DNA of 64,000 nt from contig JBKJTT010000037.1 of the NCBI GenBank assembly GCA_046590205.1, forward strand, positions 6,016 through 70,015. The letters run 5' to 3'. The notes under the pieces were generated by a model. It ran no database searches. It had not been told where the DNA came from and saw only the letters and a program-made list of their open reading frames with translations. The DNA is from DATDEW01 sp046590205 (GTDB lineage Bacteria > Bacteroidota > Ignavibacteria > Palsa-1295). Below, one piece after another: positions 15,233-23,229 of this stretch (the first letter of the stretch is position 1; every line of letters begins with the position of its first letter). The position numbers and the translations under genes were made by a program.

Positions 15233-15633
15233 GCGTGATAAAAGTTGTGACGGGGCTTGTCATGCGTGAGGGTGCTGTCATGATGTGTCAACGCAGAGAA
15301 GATAAATATCTCGGTTTGCATTGGGAATTTCCAGGCGGAAAAGTTGAAGACGGCGAAACGCTCGAAGAAGCATTACAACGTGAACTACGTGAAGAACTTG
15401 AGATAGAGGCGACAGAATATAGAGAGTGGTTTCAAGACGTGATGAGCTACTCCAACGGACATACCTACGACGTAACATTCTTTGTTATCAGTGGTTTTTC
15501 AGGGGAGCCCGTCAATACAGAATTCGCTGATATTATGTGGGTCACGCCGGAAGTAATACCGACGCTTCTTCACCTTGCCGGCAATACGAACACGATAGCG
15601 AAGTTACAACTCGAAGGTTTTCCAACGAAGTGA
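15229..15633 (+). CDS. MutT-like Nudix hydrolase
   Basis: A 134-residue Nudix protein, probably an 8-oxo-dGTP diphosphatase that cleans the nucleotide pool. The Nudix box is complete: G-KVEDG-E-TLEEALQ-RELREELEI, about residues 38-60. VVTGLVMREGAVMMCQRREDKYLGLHWEFPGGK matches the MutT class in wording and spacing. The start ATG 15229 overlaps the upstream stop by four bases; the stop overlaps the mutY GTG start. With mutY and ogg2 downstream, a role in oxidised-guanine defence is well supported by context. Confidence 0.88.
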   Translation: MSVIKVVTGLVMREGAVMMCQRREDKYLGLHWEFPGGKVEDGETLEEALQRELREELEIEATEYREWFQDVMSYSNGHTYDVTFFVISGFSGEPVNTEFADIMWVTPEVIPTLLHLAGNTNTIAKLQLEGFPTK

Positions 15634-16550
15634 AACTCAGTCTGACAGATAAAAAGCGGCTACTAAAAGCGCGGCGGACACTTCTTACATGGTTTGCGAA
15701 GAACGGACGTTCGTTCTTTTGGCGGCGCAAGGAGCGCGATCCGTATATAGTCCTCGTCGCAGAACTCATGCTTCAGCAAACACAAGCATCGCGAGTTGAT
15801 GAATACTTGCCGAAATTCTTAGACCGCTTCCCTACTATCAATCATCTTGCAAAAGCAAATACATCTGATGTAATAAAGATGTGGCAGGGACTTGGATATA
15901 ATCGACGAGCATTAAACTTGCAAAAAGCAGCACAGCAAGTCATTAACGAACATCACGGCATCTTCCCTTCCGATGAGAGGTCGTTACTCTCGCTCCCTGG
16001 TGTCGGGCTTTACACAGCACGAGCATTGCAAGCATTTTCATTCCGCATGGATGTATCGGTCGTAGATGTAAATATAGAGCGAGTCATCTCACGGCTGACA
16101 AAGAAGATGAAATCGCCTTCGGATATGATTGCGATGAATGACGTTCATACGATTAACGAAGCTATCTTGCCGAAAGGTAAATCAGAGCAATGGCATGAAG
16201 CACTAATGGATCTTGGCGCAACAATATGCAAGAAGAATCCGAAGTGTGATATATGTCCTCTACAAAAGAATTGTGCATCGTACACTACTCTCTCAAAACA
16301 TGAAGCGACAGCTACACCGAAGAAGTCAAATGAAAAGCAATACTTCGGCTCACCAAAACGTATCTGGCGTGGAAGAGTATTAAAACATATCTCATCAGCA
16401 GATAAAACCACAACTAAAGAAATTCTGAACGCAATCAAAAGCTACTCAACCGATTCAAAGGAATTTGAGGTATTCATTGATGTAGTGATTGGCGACCTCA
16501 TCAATGACGGATTTATTACAAAGAGCGGAAGGAGTATCTCACTTCGATGA
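15630..16550 (+). CDS. mutY: A/G-specific adenine glycosylase MutY-like, no Nudix C-domain
   Basis: A 306-residue base-excision glycosylase that removes adenine mispaired with 8-oxoguanine. Catalytic E45 lies in AELMLQQTQ and D146 in VVDVNIERV; the helix-hairpin-helix is LSLPGVGLYTARA. An iron-sulfur cluster is bound by C200, C206, C209 and C215. The GTG start at 15630 overlaps the Nudix stop by four bases; longer in-frame starts would sit inside that gene. After the cluster the usual 8-oxoG-reading Nudix-like domain is missing. Instead about 90 residues, including FGSPKRIWRGRVLKHI, resemble a winged-helix-like tail. It overlaps ogg2 by four bases. Confidence 0.88.
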   Translation: MKLSLTDKKRLLKARRTLLTWFAKNGRSFFWRRKERDPYIVLVAELMLQQTQASRVDEYLPKFLDRFPTINHLAKANTSDVIKMWQGLGYNRRALNLQKAAQQVINEHHGIFPSDERSLLSLPGVGLYTARALQAFSFRMDVSVVDVNIERVISRLTKKMKSPSDMIAMNDVHTINEAILPKGKSEQWHEALMDLGATICKKNPKCDICPLQKNCASYTTLSKHEATATPKKSNEKQYFGSPKRIWRGRVLKHISSADKTTTKEILNAIKSYSTDSKEFEVFIDVVIGDLINDGFITKSGRSISLR

Positions 16551-17170
16551 AACAACTTCCCGAACCGTGGCTGACTACCTACAAGGAACGTCGCGATGCA
16601 ATTCATACCCGACTCGAAGATTTTCGCAATGTACCAAAGTCCGAGTACTTTTATGAGCTCATCTTTTGCATCCTCACGCCGCAATCGCATCAAAAAAATG
16701 CGGAGCAAGTCATTCAAAAGCTAAAGGCAGATAATTTCTTTGATGAAGGTTTCGATCCTACAAGCTATCTCCGCGACCCTCTACACTACATCCGCTTTCA
16801 CAACGTAAAAGCAAAACGCTTGCTTGCTATCCGGCAGATATATCCTATAATAGAAACAACACTCTCCACTATTACAGATTCATCAGCTCTTCGTGATACG
16901 ATAGTAAATCTAGTACCTGGCTTTGGATTAAAAGAGGGTGCACACTTCTTACGCAACATCGGTCACCTCGATAATGCCATCCTCGACCGCCATATCTTCA
17001 AACATTTGCTTCGACTTGAGGTGATTGACGAAATCCCGAAATCTCTTTCAGCAAAAACGTACTACGAAATTGAAAAGAAATGGAAGGTGTATGCGAAGGA
17101 GATAGGAATACCGATGGACGAGCTTGACCTGCTCTTTTGGAGTATGGAGACCGGTGAGATAAAAAAGTGA
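16547..17170 (+). CDS. 8-oxoguanine DNA glycosylase/AP lyase, Ogg2 type
   Basis: A 207-residue HhH-GPD enzyme matching the Ogg2 class (first known from archaea), which excises 8-oxoguanine and cleaves the abasic strand. ELIFCILTPQS is near residue 37, the helix-hairpin-helix segment is GFGLKEGAHFLRNIG with predicted catalytic K129, and D147 lies in AILDRHIFK. The C-terminus (IPMDELDLLFWSMETGEIKK) fits Ogg2, where a terminal lysine region contacts the base. It takes the place of MutM in this cluster. Overlaps mutY by four bases (ATGA), so it is the last gene of a Nudix-mutY-ogg2 unit. Its stop abuts the rho terminator. Confidence 0.88.
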   Translation: MKQLPEPWLTTYKERRDAIHTRLEDFRNVPKSEYFYELIFCILTPQSHQKNAEQVIQKLKADNFFDEGFDPTSYLRDPLHYIRFHNVKAKRLLAIRQIYPIIETTLSTITDSSALRDTIVNLVPGFGLKEGAHFLRNIGHLDNAILDRHIFKHLLRLEVIDEIPKSLSAKTYYEIEKKWKVYAKEIGIPMDELDLLFWSMETGEIKK

Positions 17171-17197
17171 GGAGTCCGCATCCGCGAACTCCCCACA
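17161..17197 (-). terminator. rho terminator overlapping the end of ogg2
   Basis: On the minus strand GGAGTTCGC and GCGGACTCC pair around a short loop, followed by CACTTTTTTA. The T run lies in the last codons of ogg2, so the two convergent genes share this space. Confidence 0.65.
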
Positions 17198-17205
17198 CGT
17201 AATAA

Positions 17206-18486
17206 TTACATAGACTTCAAGAATTCTTTGTTGCTTCTTGTGCCACGCATTTTCTCCAAGAGGAATTCCATCGCCTCGACAGGATTCATCTCCGCAAGTA
17301 TCTTGCGTAGGATATAAATACGGTTAAGATCATCTGCCGAAAGAAGAAGCTCTTCTTTGCGTGTACCCGATGTGAGTACGTTGATCGCAGGGAAGATACG
17401 GCGGTCAGAGAGTTTGCGCTCTAGCACAATTTCCATATTGCCTGTACCCTTAAACTCTTCAAAGATAACTTCGTCCATACGTGAACCAGTATCAATGAGA
17501 GCTGTTGCAATGATTGTCAGCGAGCCGCCTTCTTCGATGTTACGCGCTGCGCCAAAGAAACGCTTCGGCTTATGAAGTGCATTCGCATCAACACCACCCG
17601 AAAGAATCTTTCCTGAATGAGGAATGACAGTATTATGTGCACGAGCAAGACGAGTAATAGAATCAAGCAGAATTACTACATCATGCTTTGCTTCGGTCAA
17701 GCGCTTTGCTTTTTCGATAGCCATATCAGCAACCTGTACGTGACGCTCCGGTGGTTCGTCGAATGTCGAGGCAATAACCTCGGCACGTACCGAACGCTGC
17801 ATATCAGTCACTTCTTCAGGACGTTCGTCAATAAGTAGAACAATAAGTTTTACTTCTGGATGATTACGAGCTATCGAGTTCGCAATTTTCTGGAGGATAA
17901 CTGTCTTACCTGATTTCGGCTGCGCTACGATAAGTCCGCGCTGACCTTTACCAATCGGGCTGACAATATCCATGATACGCATCGAGTACTCGCCGGGCGA
18001 TGTCTCAAGTACGAGATGCTTGTTCGCATAAAGCGGTGTAAGATTATCGAAGAGAGCACGGTCGCGTGTTGTCTCTGATGGAAGATAATTAACTCTGTCA
18101 ACTCGTGTGAGTGCAAAGAAACGCTCCGAATCTTTCGGCGGACGAACCGCACCTTCGACCGTATCACCTGTGCGAAGATTAAATTTCTTTACTTGCGAAG
18201 GAGATACGTAAATATCGTCGGGAGATGGGAGGTAGTTATAATCGGGAGAGCGAAGGAAGCCGAAACCATCAGGAAGCAGTTCAAGGACACCGGAGGCGAG
18301 ATTCACATTGTCTTCGTCGCGTCCGTTCTGTCCGCGCTTTGTCAGCGCTTCTGCTTCGAGGATTCGGAAGATGAGGTCTTGCTTGCGGAGCTCCTGAAAG
18401 CCGTCGATGCCGAGCTTTTTGGCAATATCATTAAGCTCGACGATCTTCTTCGCTTTTAAATCATTGGCATTATAGAGTGTAGCCAT
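17206..18486 (-). CDS. rho: Transcription termination factor Rho
   Basis: A 426-residue hexameric RNA helicase that ends transcription at C-rich sites. The N-terminal Rho_N helical part (about 1-50) leads to an RNA-binding cold-shock-like domain (SGVLELLPDGFGFLRSPDYNY). The ATPase core has P-loop AQPKSGKTVILQKI, Walker B-like VVILLDSITRLARA and the R-loop region RRIFPAINVLTSGTRKEELL. The C-terminus EAMEFLLEKMRGTRSNKEFL is typical. No long acidic insert of the kind seen in some Bacteroidota Rho proteins is present. The leader is about 160 bases from a good promoter box, leaving room for autoregulation. Confidence 0.97.
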   Translation of the reverse strand: MATLYNANDLKAKKIVELNDIAKKLGIDGFQELRKQDLIFRILEAEALTKRGQNGRDEDNVNLASGVLELLPDGFGFLRSPDYNYLPSPDDIYVSPSQVKKFNLRTGDTVEGAVRPPKDSERFFALTRVDRVNYLPSETTRDRALFDNLTPLYANKHLVLETSPGEYSMRIMDIVSPIGKGQRGLIVAQPKSGKTVILQKIANSIARNHPEVKLIVLLIDERPEEVTDMQRSVRAEVIASTFDEPPERHVQVADMAIEKAKRLTEAKHDVVILLDSITRLARAHNTVIPHSGKILSGGVDANALHKPKRFFGAARNIEEGGSLTIIATALIDTGSRMDEVIFEEFKGTGNMEIVLERKLSDRRIFPAINVLTSGTRKEELLLSADDLNRIYILRKILAEMNPVEAMEFLLEKMRGTRSNKEFLKSM

Positions 18487-18650
18487 TCGTGGTTGTTAAC
18501 GTTCGGTAAAAAAAGTGAAATAACAGTGAAAATAAAGGCAGTCCTCGTTTAGATTCGGGCTTTACGTGGAAGTAAATAATTGATCCTTCTAAAGGAAAAA
18601 ACCGAAACGCCCAATCGTTGAAATATGCGGGATGTGCCTGTAAGGTTCTG

Positions 18651-18671
18651 CAAATATACGGAATATATTTG
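18651..18671. promoter_or_regulatory. Back-to-back TATATTTG boxes upstream of rho
   Basis: CAAATATA at 18651-18658 (TATATTTG on the minus strand, the likely rho promoter) is followed five bases later by TATATTTG on the plus strand (18664-18671). The pair forms a perfect inverted repeat. The plus-strand box points toward the hairpin region and the lipoprotein gene at 18964. Confidence 0.5.
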
Positions 18672-18731
18672 TCAGATGCAAATCTAAAACGAAAATGCTG
18701 GCATACCAGTTGCAGAAATATACCATAAAAA

Positions 18732-18845
18732 ATCCCCCTCCGCAAACGCGGAGGGTTTACGACTCTTGTTTCCCCTCCACAAATGTGGAGAGGGTTAGGG
18801 GGTTGCACTCTTGCTCCCTTCTCCCTTGCAGGGAGAAGGGCTGGG
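18732..18845. repeat. Cluster of three G/C-rich hairpins
   Basis: 18736-18755 (CCCTCCGC arms, AAAC loop), 18772-18796 (CCTCCAC arms, AAAT loop) and 18816-18840 (perfect 10-base CCCTTCTCCC arms). The first type recurs at 54540-54563. No coding capacity is seen, and the rest of 18846-18963 holds nothing clear. Probably a dispersed repeat, possibly also ending plus-strand transcripts. Confidence 0.65.
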
Positions 18846-18963
18846 GTCGAAGATTCGCCGTGACGAGGTGGCTCTTTGAATCTGAAATTTCTTTGTCTAT
18901 ACTACCTGAACTTATATCTCGTTAAGCGGCGTTCTTTTACGTCTTCATAATGTACGTATATCA

Positions 18964-19605
18964 ATGAGATCATCTACCCTATCACTTCTTGCTCTTGCAT
19001 CTCTATTCATCTTTTCTGCTTGCGTTGATGAAACGATCGATGCTTGGGATTATACCATCAAACAGGTATTCCCTGTAAAAGTTGGTTCAAAGTGGGAGCT
19101 GAAGCAAACTGATTATGATATTACAAGAGATGAGATCATAAGCATTGATACAACAGAGATCCGTATCGAAAGCGACACCACTTACTATGGTAAGCCTGCA
19201 TACTATGCTTTTACGTTTGATGATCATCGCGCTCTCTTTTACTCAAATGACGACCTTCAGATAGGAATTTTTGGGTTCAACGTCAGTGCATCATTCTCCT
19301 TTCTGCGTTACCCCATGGCTGACGGGGAAATATATGTCATCTCTGATACTACCTACCCTGATCATTTTCGCGAACGGACTACATTACGCATACTATCTAG
19401 AAACGAGAAAGTAACAGTACCTGCCGGTACTTTTGACTGTGTCAAATATGAACGACTAATAATCGGCGGGCTTGTCGATGCTTTTGATACTACGAGCACT
19501 AGCCATATTTATCTTGCCCCTTTTACGGGCTATATTAAGGAAAATGTATTGTCACATTCGGGAAAGTTAATCAGAACCTATGAACTTATCAAATATACTA
19601 AGTAA
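18964..19605 (+). CDS. Hypothetical lipoprotein
   Basis: A 213-residue exported lipoprotein: SLLALASLFIFSAC carries the lipobox, with Cys near residue 20. The mature part starts VDETIDAW and contains FPVKVGSKWELKQTDY, a phrase also seen in loosely similar form in the lipoprotein at 29374 (YPLEVGNYWVYSW). Both also have a late Gly-Tyr/Gly-Ile segment before the end (TGYIKENV; TDIGILIS). They may be distant members of one outer-membrane lipoprotein family. No known domain. Single gene with its own upstream region. Confidence 0.7.
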   Translation: MRSSTLSLLALASLFIFSACVDETIDAWDYTIKQVFPVKVGSKWELKQTDYDITRDEIISIDTTEIRIESDTTYYGKPAYYAFTFDDHRALFYSNDDLQIGIFGFNVSASFSFLRYPMADGEIYVISDTTYPDHFRERTTLRILSRNEKVTVPAGTFDCVKYERLIIGGLVDAFDTTSTSHIYLAPFTGYIKENVLSHSGKLIRTYELIKYTK

Positions 19606-19694
19606 AAATAAAATTAAATCGTATATCTACTTAAATATCAATTAGTTAGCCCAAGCAACACCCTGAAGCATTTGGATTTCGCCAAATCTTTTCG

Positions 19695-19702
19695 TATATT
19701 TG
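19695..19702 (+). promoter_or_regulatory. TATATTTG box just before the BMC-like gene
   Basis: The -7 match ends only nine bases before ATG 19712, so the mRNA would have almost no leader. It argues against the in-frame ATG at 19700, which lies inside the box. Confidence 0.5.
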
Positions 19703-19711
19703 TGGATAATT

Positions 19712-20254
19712 ATGGTAAACCGCCTTATCAAAGAGAGCGATAGTGCTGGTGTGATTGAGTGTCAGGGTTCGGTGAACCTTGCCAAACTCTTGCACGCCAT
19801 CCACACTGATACTCGCGCCCGACTCGTCGGTGCTACTTCGCCCGATGGACGAGGGGTAATCTCTGTTGTTATCGCAGGTGGTCTGGCAGAAGTCCAACAT
19901 GCCGTCGAGACCGTCAAAACTTCCAGTGGCGTTACCGAATCGGTTTTCTTCGCACGTCCTGATACCGATGCAATGAGCATACTCTTGAAGTCGCTCAACA
20001 TTGCAACCCAAGAGAAAGCCGAGAAGAAAGCTTCGTCACATGTCCGCTCAGTAAACGAACTCGATATCACCGAGATGGAGAACTGGAACGTGCATGAGCT
20101 TCGCCGCTATGCCCGAAGCATTAATAGCTTTCCTATTGGCGGCAGAATGATATCGAAAGCAAAACGCGACGAGTTAGTCCGTATGCTTACCCCGCTCGTC
20201 TTCCCGGCAAACTCACCAAGAGCGTACCCGACGCAAGAGATGATGCCAAGTTAG
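19712..20254 (+). CDS. BMC-domain-like protein with C-terminal SAP/Rho_N-like motif
   Basis: A 180-residue protein. Residues about 11-92 resemble a bacterial-microcompartment (BMC) shell domain: AGVIECQGSVNLAKLLHAIH, RLVGATSPDGRGVISVVIAG, GLAEVQHAVETVK and VFFARPDTDAMSILL follow the order and spacing of BMC strands and helices. A charged linker leads to ELRRYARSINSFPIGGRMI and SKAKRDELVRML (about 130-160), like the FP-GR-IS helical motif at the C-terminus of PduK-like shell proteins and SAP/Rho_N modules. No other shell protein or signature enzyme is nearby. Homology is argued from pattern only. Confidence 0.55.
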   Translation: MVNRLIKESDSAGVIECQGSVNLAKLLHAIHTDTRARLVGATSPDGRGVISVVIAGGLAEVQHAVETVKTSSGVTESVFFARPDTDAMSILLKSLNIATQEKAEKKASSHVRSVNELDITEMENWNVHELRRYARSINSFPIGGRMISKAKRDELVRMLTPLVFPANSPRAYPTQEMMPS

Positions 20255-20347
20255 TGATTAGTGGCGAGTGGTTAGTTGTTAGTTGAAATGCAGTGAACTC
20301 TTACCTCTAAATCCGTTTTTTCATCATTCATAATTCATCATTTCCCC

Positions 20348-21286
20348 TTGGGACTCGGACGCAAACTACTTATACTTTTTACAGCTATCTTTGTAGCGCT
20401 TATCCTCTGGACGTATGTCCACTTGGCAGGCAGCTACGAGGTTGATCTTGATATTCCTATTGAGGTAACGTCTCCTCCGGGCTTTGCGCTTGCGAAGGAG
20501 TTACCGTCGAGCGTCCATACCAAACTTCGCGGACCGGGCTGGCGTCTGTTACTGATGGATTTCACAGGGAATACCAAGTTCTCTGTTGATCTTGCCAAAC
20601 GCGACCCGAACCTGTTTATGAACTCGCGATTTTTCATTACGCTCGAAGATCTCTCGAGTTCGCCTTCATTACCGAGCGAAGTAAAGCTCCTGAAGATAGA
20701 ACCCGATTCGCTCGAGCTGACCTTCTCACGCGAGATGACAAAGCGAGTACCAATTGCACTGCGAACTGATATAGAATGTGCTTCGGGCTTCACCGTTGTC
20801 GGTCAGCCACTTATTGCGCCTGTATCGGTCACACTTCAGGGATCTAACACAATACTTGATTCGCTTTTGTACTTCCCTACAAAGACACTCAAACTTCGCG
20901 GGCTTCGAGAAGGAGTAACCAAGCAGGTAGAGTTATCAGATTCATTGCGTGATGCCGTTACTTCGCGATCGGTAAATGTGATCTCGGTAAAGATAGATGT
21001 GCAGGCAGTCGCCGAACGGCAGTTCATTGATATTCCAATCAGCATCGAAGCGCTTCCGCCTGATAGAGAAATGACGCTCATCCCAAGTTCTATATCGGTC
21101 ATGATACGCGGCGGCGTAGATGAACTTGCAAAGCTTGACCCAACGAAGATTCGAGCATCGGTCATTTATGATATGGCAGCCTTCGATACCTTGACAAGTA
21201 CGAAACCAAGTATCTTACTTCCCAAGGGTATCGAGTTCTTAAACGCCGATCCGCCAAGTGTAAAATTTGTTATTAGGAAAAGATAA
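20348..21286 (+). CDS. YbbR-domain protein (CdaR-like)
   Basis: A 312-residue membrane-anchored protein with one N-terminal helix (KLLILFTAIFVALILWTYVHL) and extracytoplasmic YbbR-type beta domains (DIPIEVTSPPGFALAKELPS; VPIALRTDIECASGFTVVGQ; DIPISIEALPPDREMTLIPS). In Firmicutes such proteins (CdaR) regulate the diadenylate cyclase CdaA; no cdaA lies here. The likely start is TTG 20348, giving a short polar start before the helix; no ATG is available. It is followed three bases later by the amidohydrolase gene, so the two are probably co-transcribed. Confidence 0.8.
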   Translation: MGLGRKLLILFTAIFVALILWTYVHLAGSYEVDLDIPIEVTSPPGFALAKELPSSVHTKLRGPGWRLLLMDFTGNTKFSVDLAKRDPNLFMNSRFFITLEDLSSSPSLPSEVKLLKIEPDSLELTFSREMTKRVPIALRTDIECASGFTVVGQPLIAPVSVTLQGSNTILDSLLYFPTKTLKLRGLREGVTKQVELSDSLRDAVTSRSVNVISVKIDVQAVAERQFIDIPISIEALPPDREMTLIPSSISVMIRGGVDELAKLDPTKIRASVIYDMAAFDTLTSTKPSILLPKGIEFLNADPPSVKFVIRKR

Positions 21287-21288
21287 TC

Positions 21289-22470
21289 GTGTCAAACATT
21301 ACAGACCGCATTAAACAACTTGCTGATAAATACTACGACGATGTGGTAACCCTTCGCCGTACAATTCATGCAAACCCGGAGCTTGCATTTGAAGAGAATG
21401 AGACATCAGCTCTTGTTGCCTCGACACTTGAGAAGTACGGAGTTGAAGTCAGACGCGGCGTCGCGAAGACGGGAGTCGTCGGGACGATTCGCGGCAAGAA
21501 CAAAGGCAAGGTCATTGCACTTCGCGGTGATATGGATGCCCTTCCGATTCTCGAAGCAACAGGACTCCCCTTTGCTTCAAAGAACACTGGCAAGATGCAT
21601 GCCTGCGGACATGATGCTCATACATCCATTGGTCTCGGTGCGGCAATGATACTTTCAGAACTCAAAGATGAGTTGAACGGCGAAGTACGTTTTCTTTTTC
21701 AGCCGAGCGAAGAACGAGTCCCGGGTGGTGCCCCATTCATGATCGAAGACGGTGCTCTCGACGGCGTTGATGAAATTTACGGACTTCATGTCATCGCACA
21801 AAATGATGCTGGCACTGTCGGCTTCTTCCCTGGTGAGATGATGGCTTCGGCTGATGAGTTGTATTTTACTATTAAGGGCAAGTCAGGTCACGGCGCACGT
21901 CCGCAGTATGCGATAGACCCTATCGTTACAAGTGCGCAGGTCATCACAGCTCTTCAGACACTTGTCTCACGCAATCTTGATCCGTTCTCGCAAGGTGTTA
22001 TTACTATCGGTTCAATCCATGGCGGATTTGCGCCGAATATTATTCCTGAAGAAGTAAAGCTCGTAGGCACAGTACGAGCTATGACAAAAGAGTGGCGCGA
22101 CTATACACATAAACGAATTGTAGAAATTGTTGAAGGCATTTGTGCTGCAAACGGCGCTACGTGCGACATACTTATCGATAAAGGATACCCCGTTCTCAAT
22201 AATCATCCCGAACAAACGATGTTCGCTGATGAAGCGGCGCGCGAGCTATTCGGCTCCGACCGTGTCTTCAAGGCAGAGCGGCTTATGGGTGCAGAGGACT
22301 TTGCATATTACTTAGAGAAAGTCCCCGGCACATTCTACCGCCTCGGAATCCGCAACGAAAAGATGGGCATCACTGCCGACATCCACAACGACCATTTTAC
22401 GATTGACGAAGAAGCACTGCGAACAGGTATCGCGATGCAAGCATATTTAGCGGTAAAGGCATTGGGATAG
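21289..22470 (+). CDS. M20-family amidohydrolase
   Basis: A 393-residue metallopeptidase of the M20D group (hippurate, N-acyl-amino acid or N-acetyl-diaminopimelate hydrolases). Metal ligands are visible in GKMHACGHDAHTSIGLGAA (Cys and His) and PSEERVPGGAPFMIEDG (Glu), with GLHV and EDFAYYLEKVPGTFYRLG later. A dimerisation insert follows ELYFTIKGKSGHGARPQ. GTG start at 21289, three bases after the YbbR stop. Substrate cannot be told from sequence; acyl-amino acid deacylation is most general. Confidence 0.9.
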   Translation: MSNITDRIKQLADKYYDDVVTLRRTIHANPELAFEENETSALVASTLEKYGVEVRRGVAKTGVVGTIRGKNKGKVIALRGDMDALPILEATGLPFASKNTGKMHACGHDAHTSIGLGAAMILSELKDELNGEVRFLFQPSEERVPGGAPFMIEDGALDGVDEIYGLHVIAQNDAGTVGFFPGEMMASADELYFTIKGKSGHGARPQYAIDPIVTSAQVITALQTLVSRNLDPFSQGVITIGSIHGGFAPNIIPEEVKLVGTVRAMTKEWRDYTHKRIVEIVEGICAANGATCDILIDKGYPVLNNHPEQTMFADEAARELFGSDRVFKAERLMGAEDFAYYLEKVPGTFYRLGIRNEKMGITADIHNDHFTIDEEALRTGIAMQAYLAVKALG

Positions 22471-22523
22471 TCATTGGGGCAGTCGTTAGTTTGTAGTCGT
22501 TAGTCGTTAGAGAAAAGATGTTG

Positions 22524-22531
22524 TATTTTTG
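22524..22531 (+). promoter_or_regulatory. TAnnTTTG box before the VOC gene
   Basis: TATTTTTG lies 21 bases before the ATG at 22553, inside a tract of TAGTCGTTAG-like words. Confidence 0.55.
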
Positions 22532-22552
22532 CATTGCTAAATACTAACGACT

Positions 22553-22873
22553 ATGGACTACCAGTTCAGCCACTGCATTTCCATCGAAACGCCTGATAGT
22601 GATGCGGCGGCGAAGTTCTATCAGGATGTCTTCGGTATGGAATTCTCGATGAGAGATGGTGATTCCATCGAGCTCAAATCAGGCGACCGTCTGATCTACT
22701 TCGATAAAGCACCAGAACACAAGACAATCTTCGAGTTTTTTGTTGACGATCTTGATGCAGCTCGCGCCGACCTTGAATCGAAAGGATGCATCGTCGTCCG
22801 CTGGGGTGGCAAAGGGAAACCATGTTATATGCAAGACCCGTTCGGTAATGTGTTTAATTTGTATCAGCCGTAA
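22553..22873 (+). CDS. VOC-superfamily (glyoxalase-like) protein
   Basis: A 106-residue single-module VOC protein: HCISIETPDSDAAAKFYQDVFGMEF opens the first beta-alpha-beta unit, and FEFFVDDLDAARADLESKGC with MQDPFGNVFNLYQP forms the second. Such proteins dimerise to bind a metal and act as lyases, dioxygenases or antibiotic-binding proteins. The metal ligand positions (an early His and a Glu) are only partly convincing, so the activity is open. The stop overlaps the next start by one base (TAATG). Confidence 0.85.
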   Translation: MDYQFSHCISIETPDSDAAAKFYQDVFGMEFSMRDGDSIELKSGDRLIYFDKAPEHKTIFEFFVDDLDAARADLESKGCIVVRWGGKGKPCYMQDPFGNVFNLYQP

Positions 22874-23229
22874 TGATATTTGAGATTACGTTTATTACTT
22901 TAGTTGTCATTCTCACTCCCGTTGGAGTATTCCTCGGAAAAAAGCTTTACGTCGTTGCATTGCGAAAAGGATGGAAGAAGCCAGATCAATATGCTTATTT
23001 TTTTGGAAGTTTCATGATTATGCCTGCAATGTCGACGATGAATCTTCTTGCAAAGATAACTGGGTCTGACATCTTTACCACAGGCGGTGATTCTGAAACG
23101 ATTGGTGGTTGGTTGCTCTATGCTTGTATTGCAATACTACTGATAGCTTGCTTTAGAATTCCACATGATATGATGATTAATAAGTATCTTAGTGAAAAAG
23201 ATATAACTTCTGAGAATAACCTGCTATGA
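22873..23229 (+). CDS. Hypothetical membrane protein
   Basis: A 118-residue protein with at least two membrane helices: FEITFITLVVILTPVGVFL at the start and GGWLLYACIAILLIACF near residues 77-93, plus a moderately hydrophobic middle (YFFGSFMIMPAMS). The ends are charged. No family recognised. It sits in a translationally linked run: one-base overlap with the VOC gene and a four-base ATGA overlap with the DUF2723 gene. Its AT content is higher than in the flanking genes. Confidence 0.7.
   Translation: MIFEITFITLVVILTPVGVFLGKKLYVVALRKGWKKPDQYAYFFGSFMIMPAMSTMNLLAKITGSDIFTTGGDSETIGGWLLYACIAILLIACFRIPHDMMINKYLSEKDITSENNLL

Noticed and set aside
18732..18845. Hairpin cluster considered as a riboswitch for the lipoprotein at 18964
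   Set aside because: No ligand-binding core is recognisable, and the first hairpin recurs in another context.
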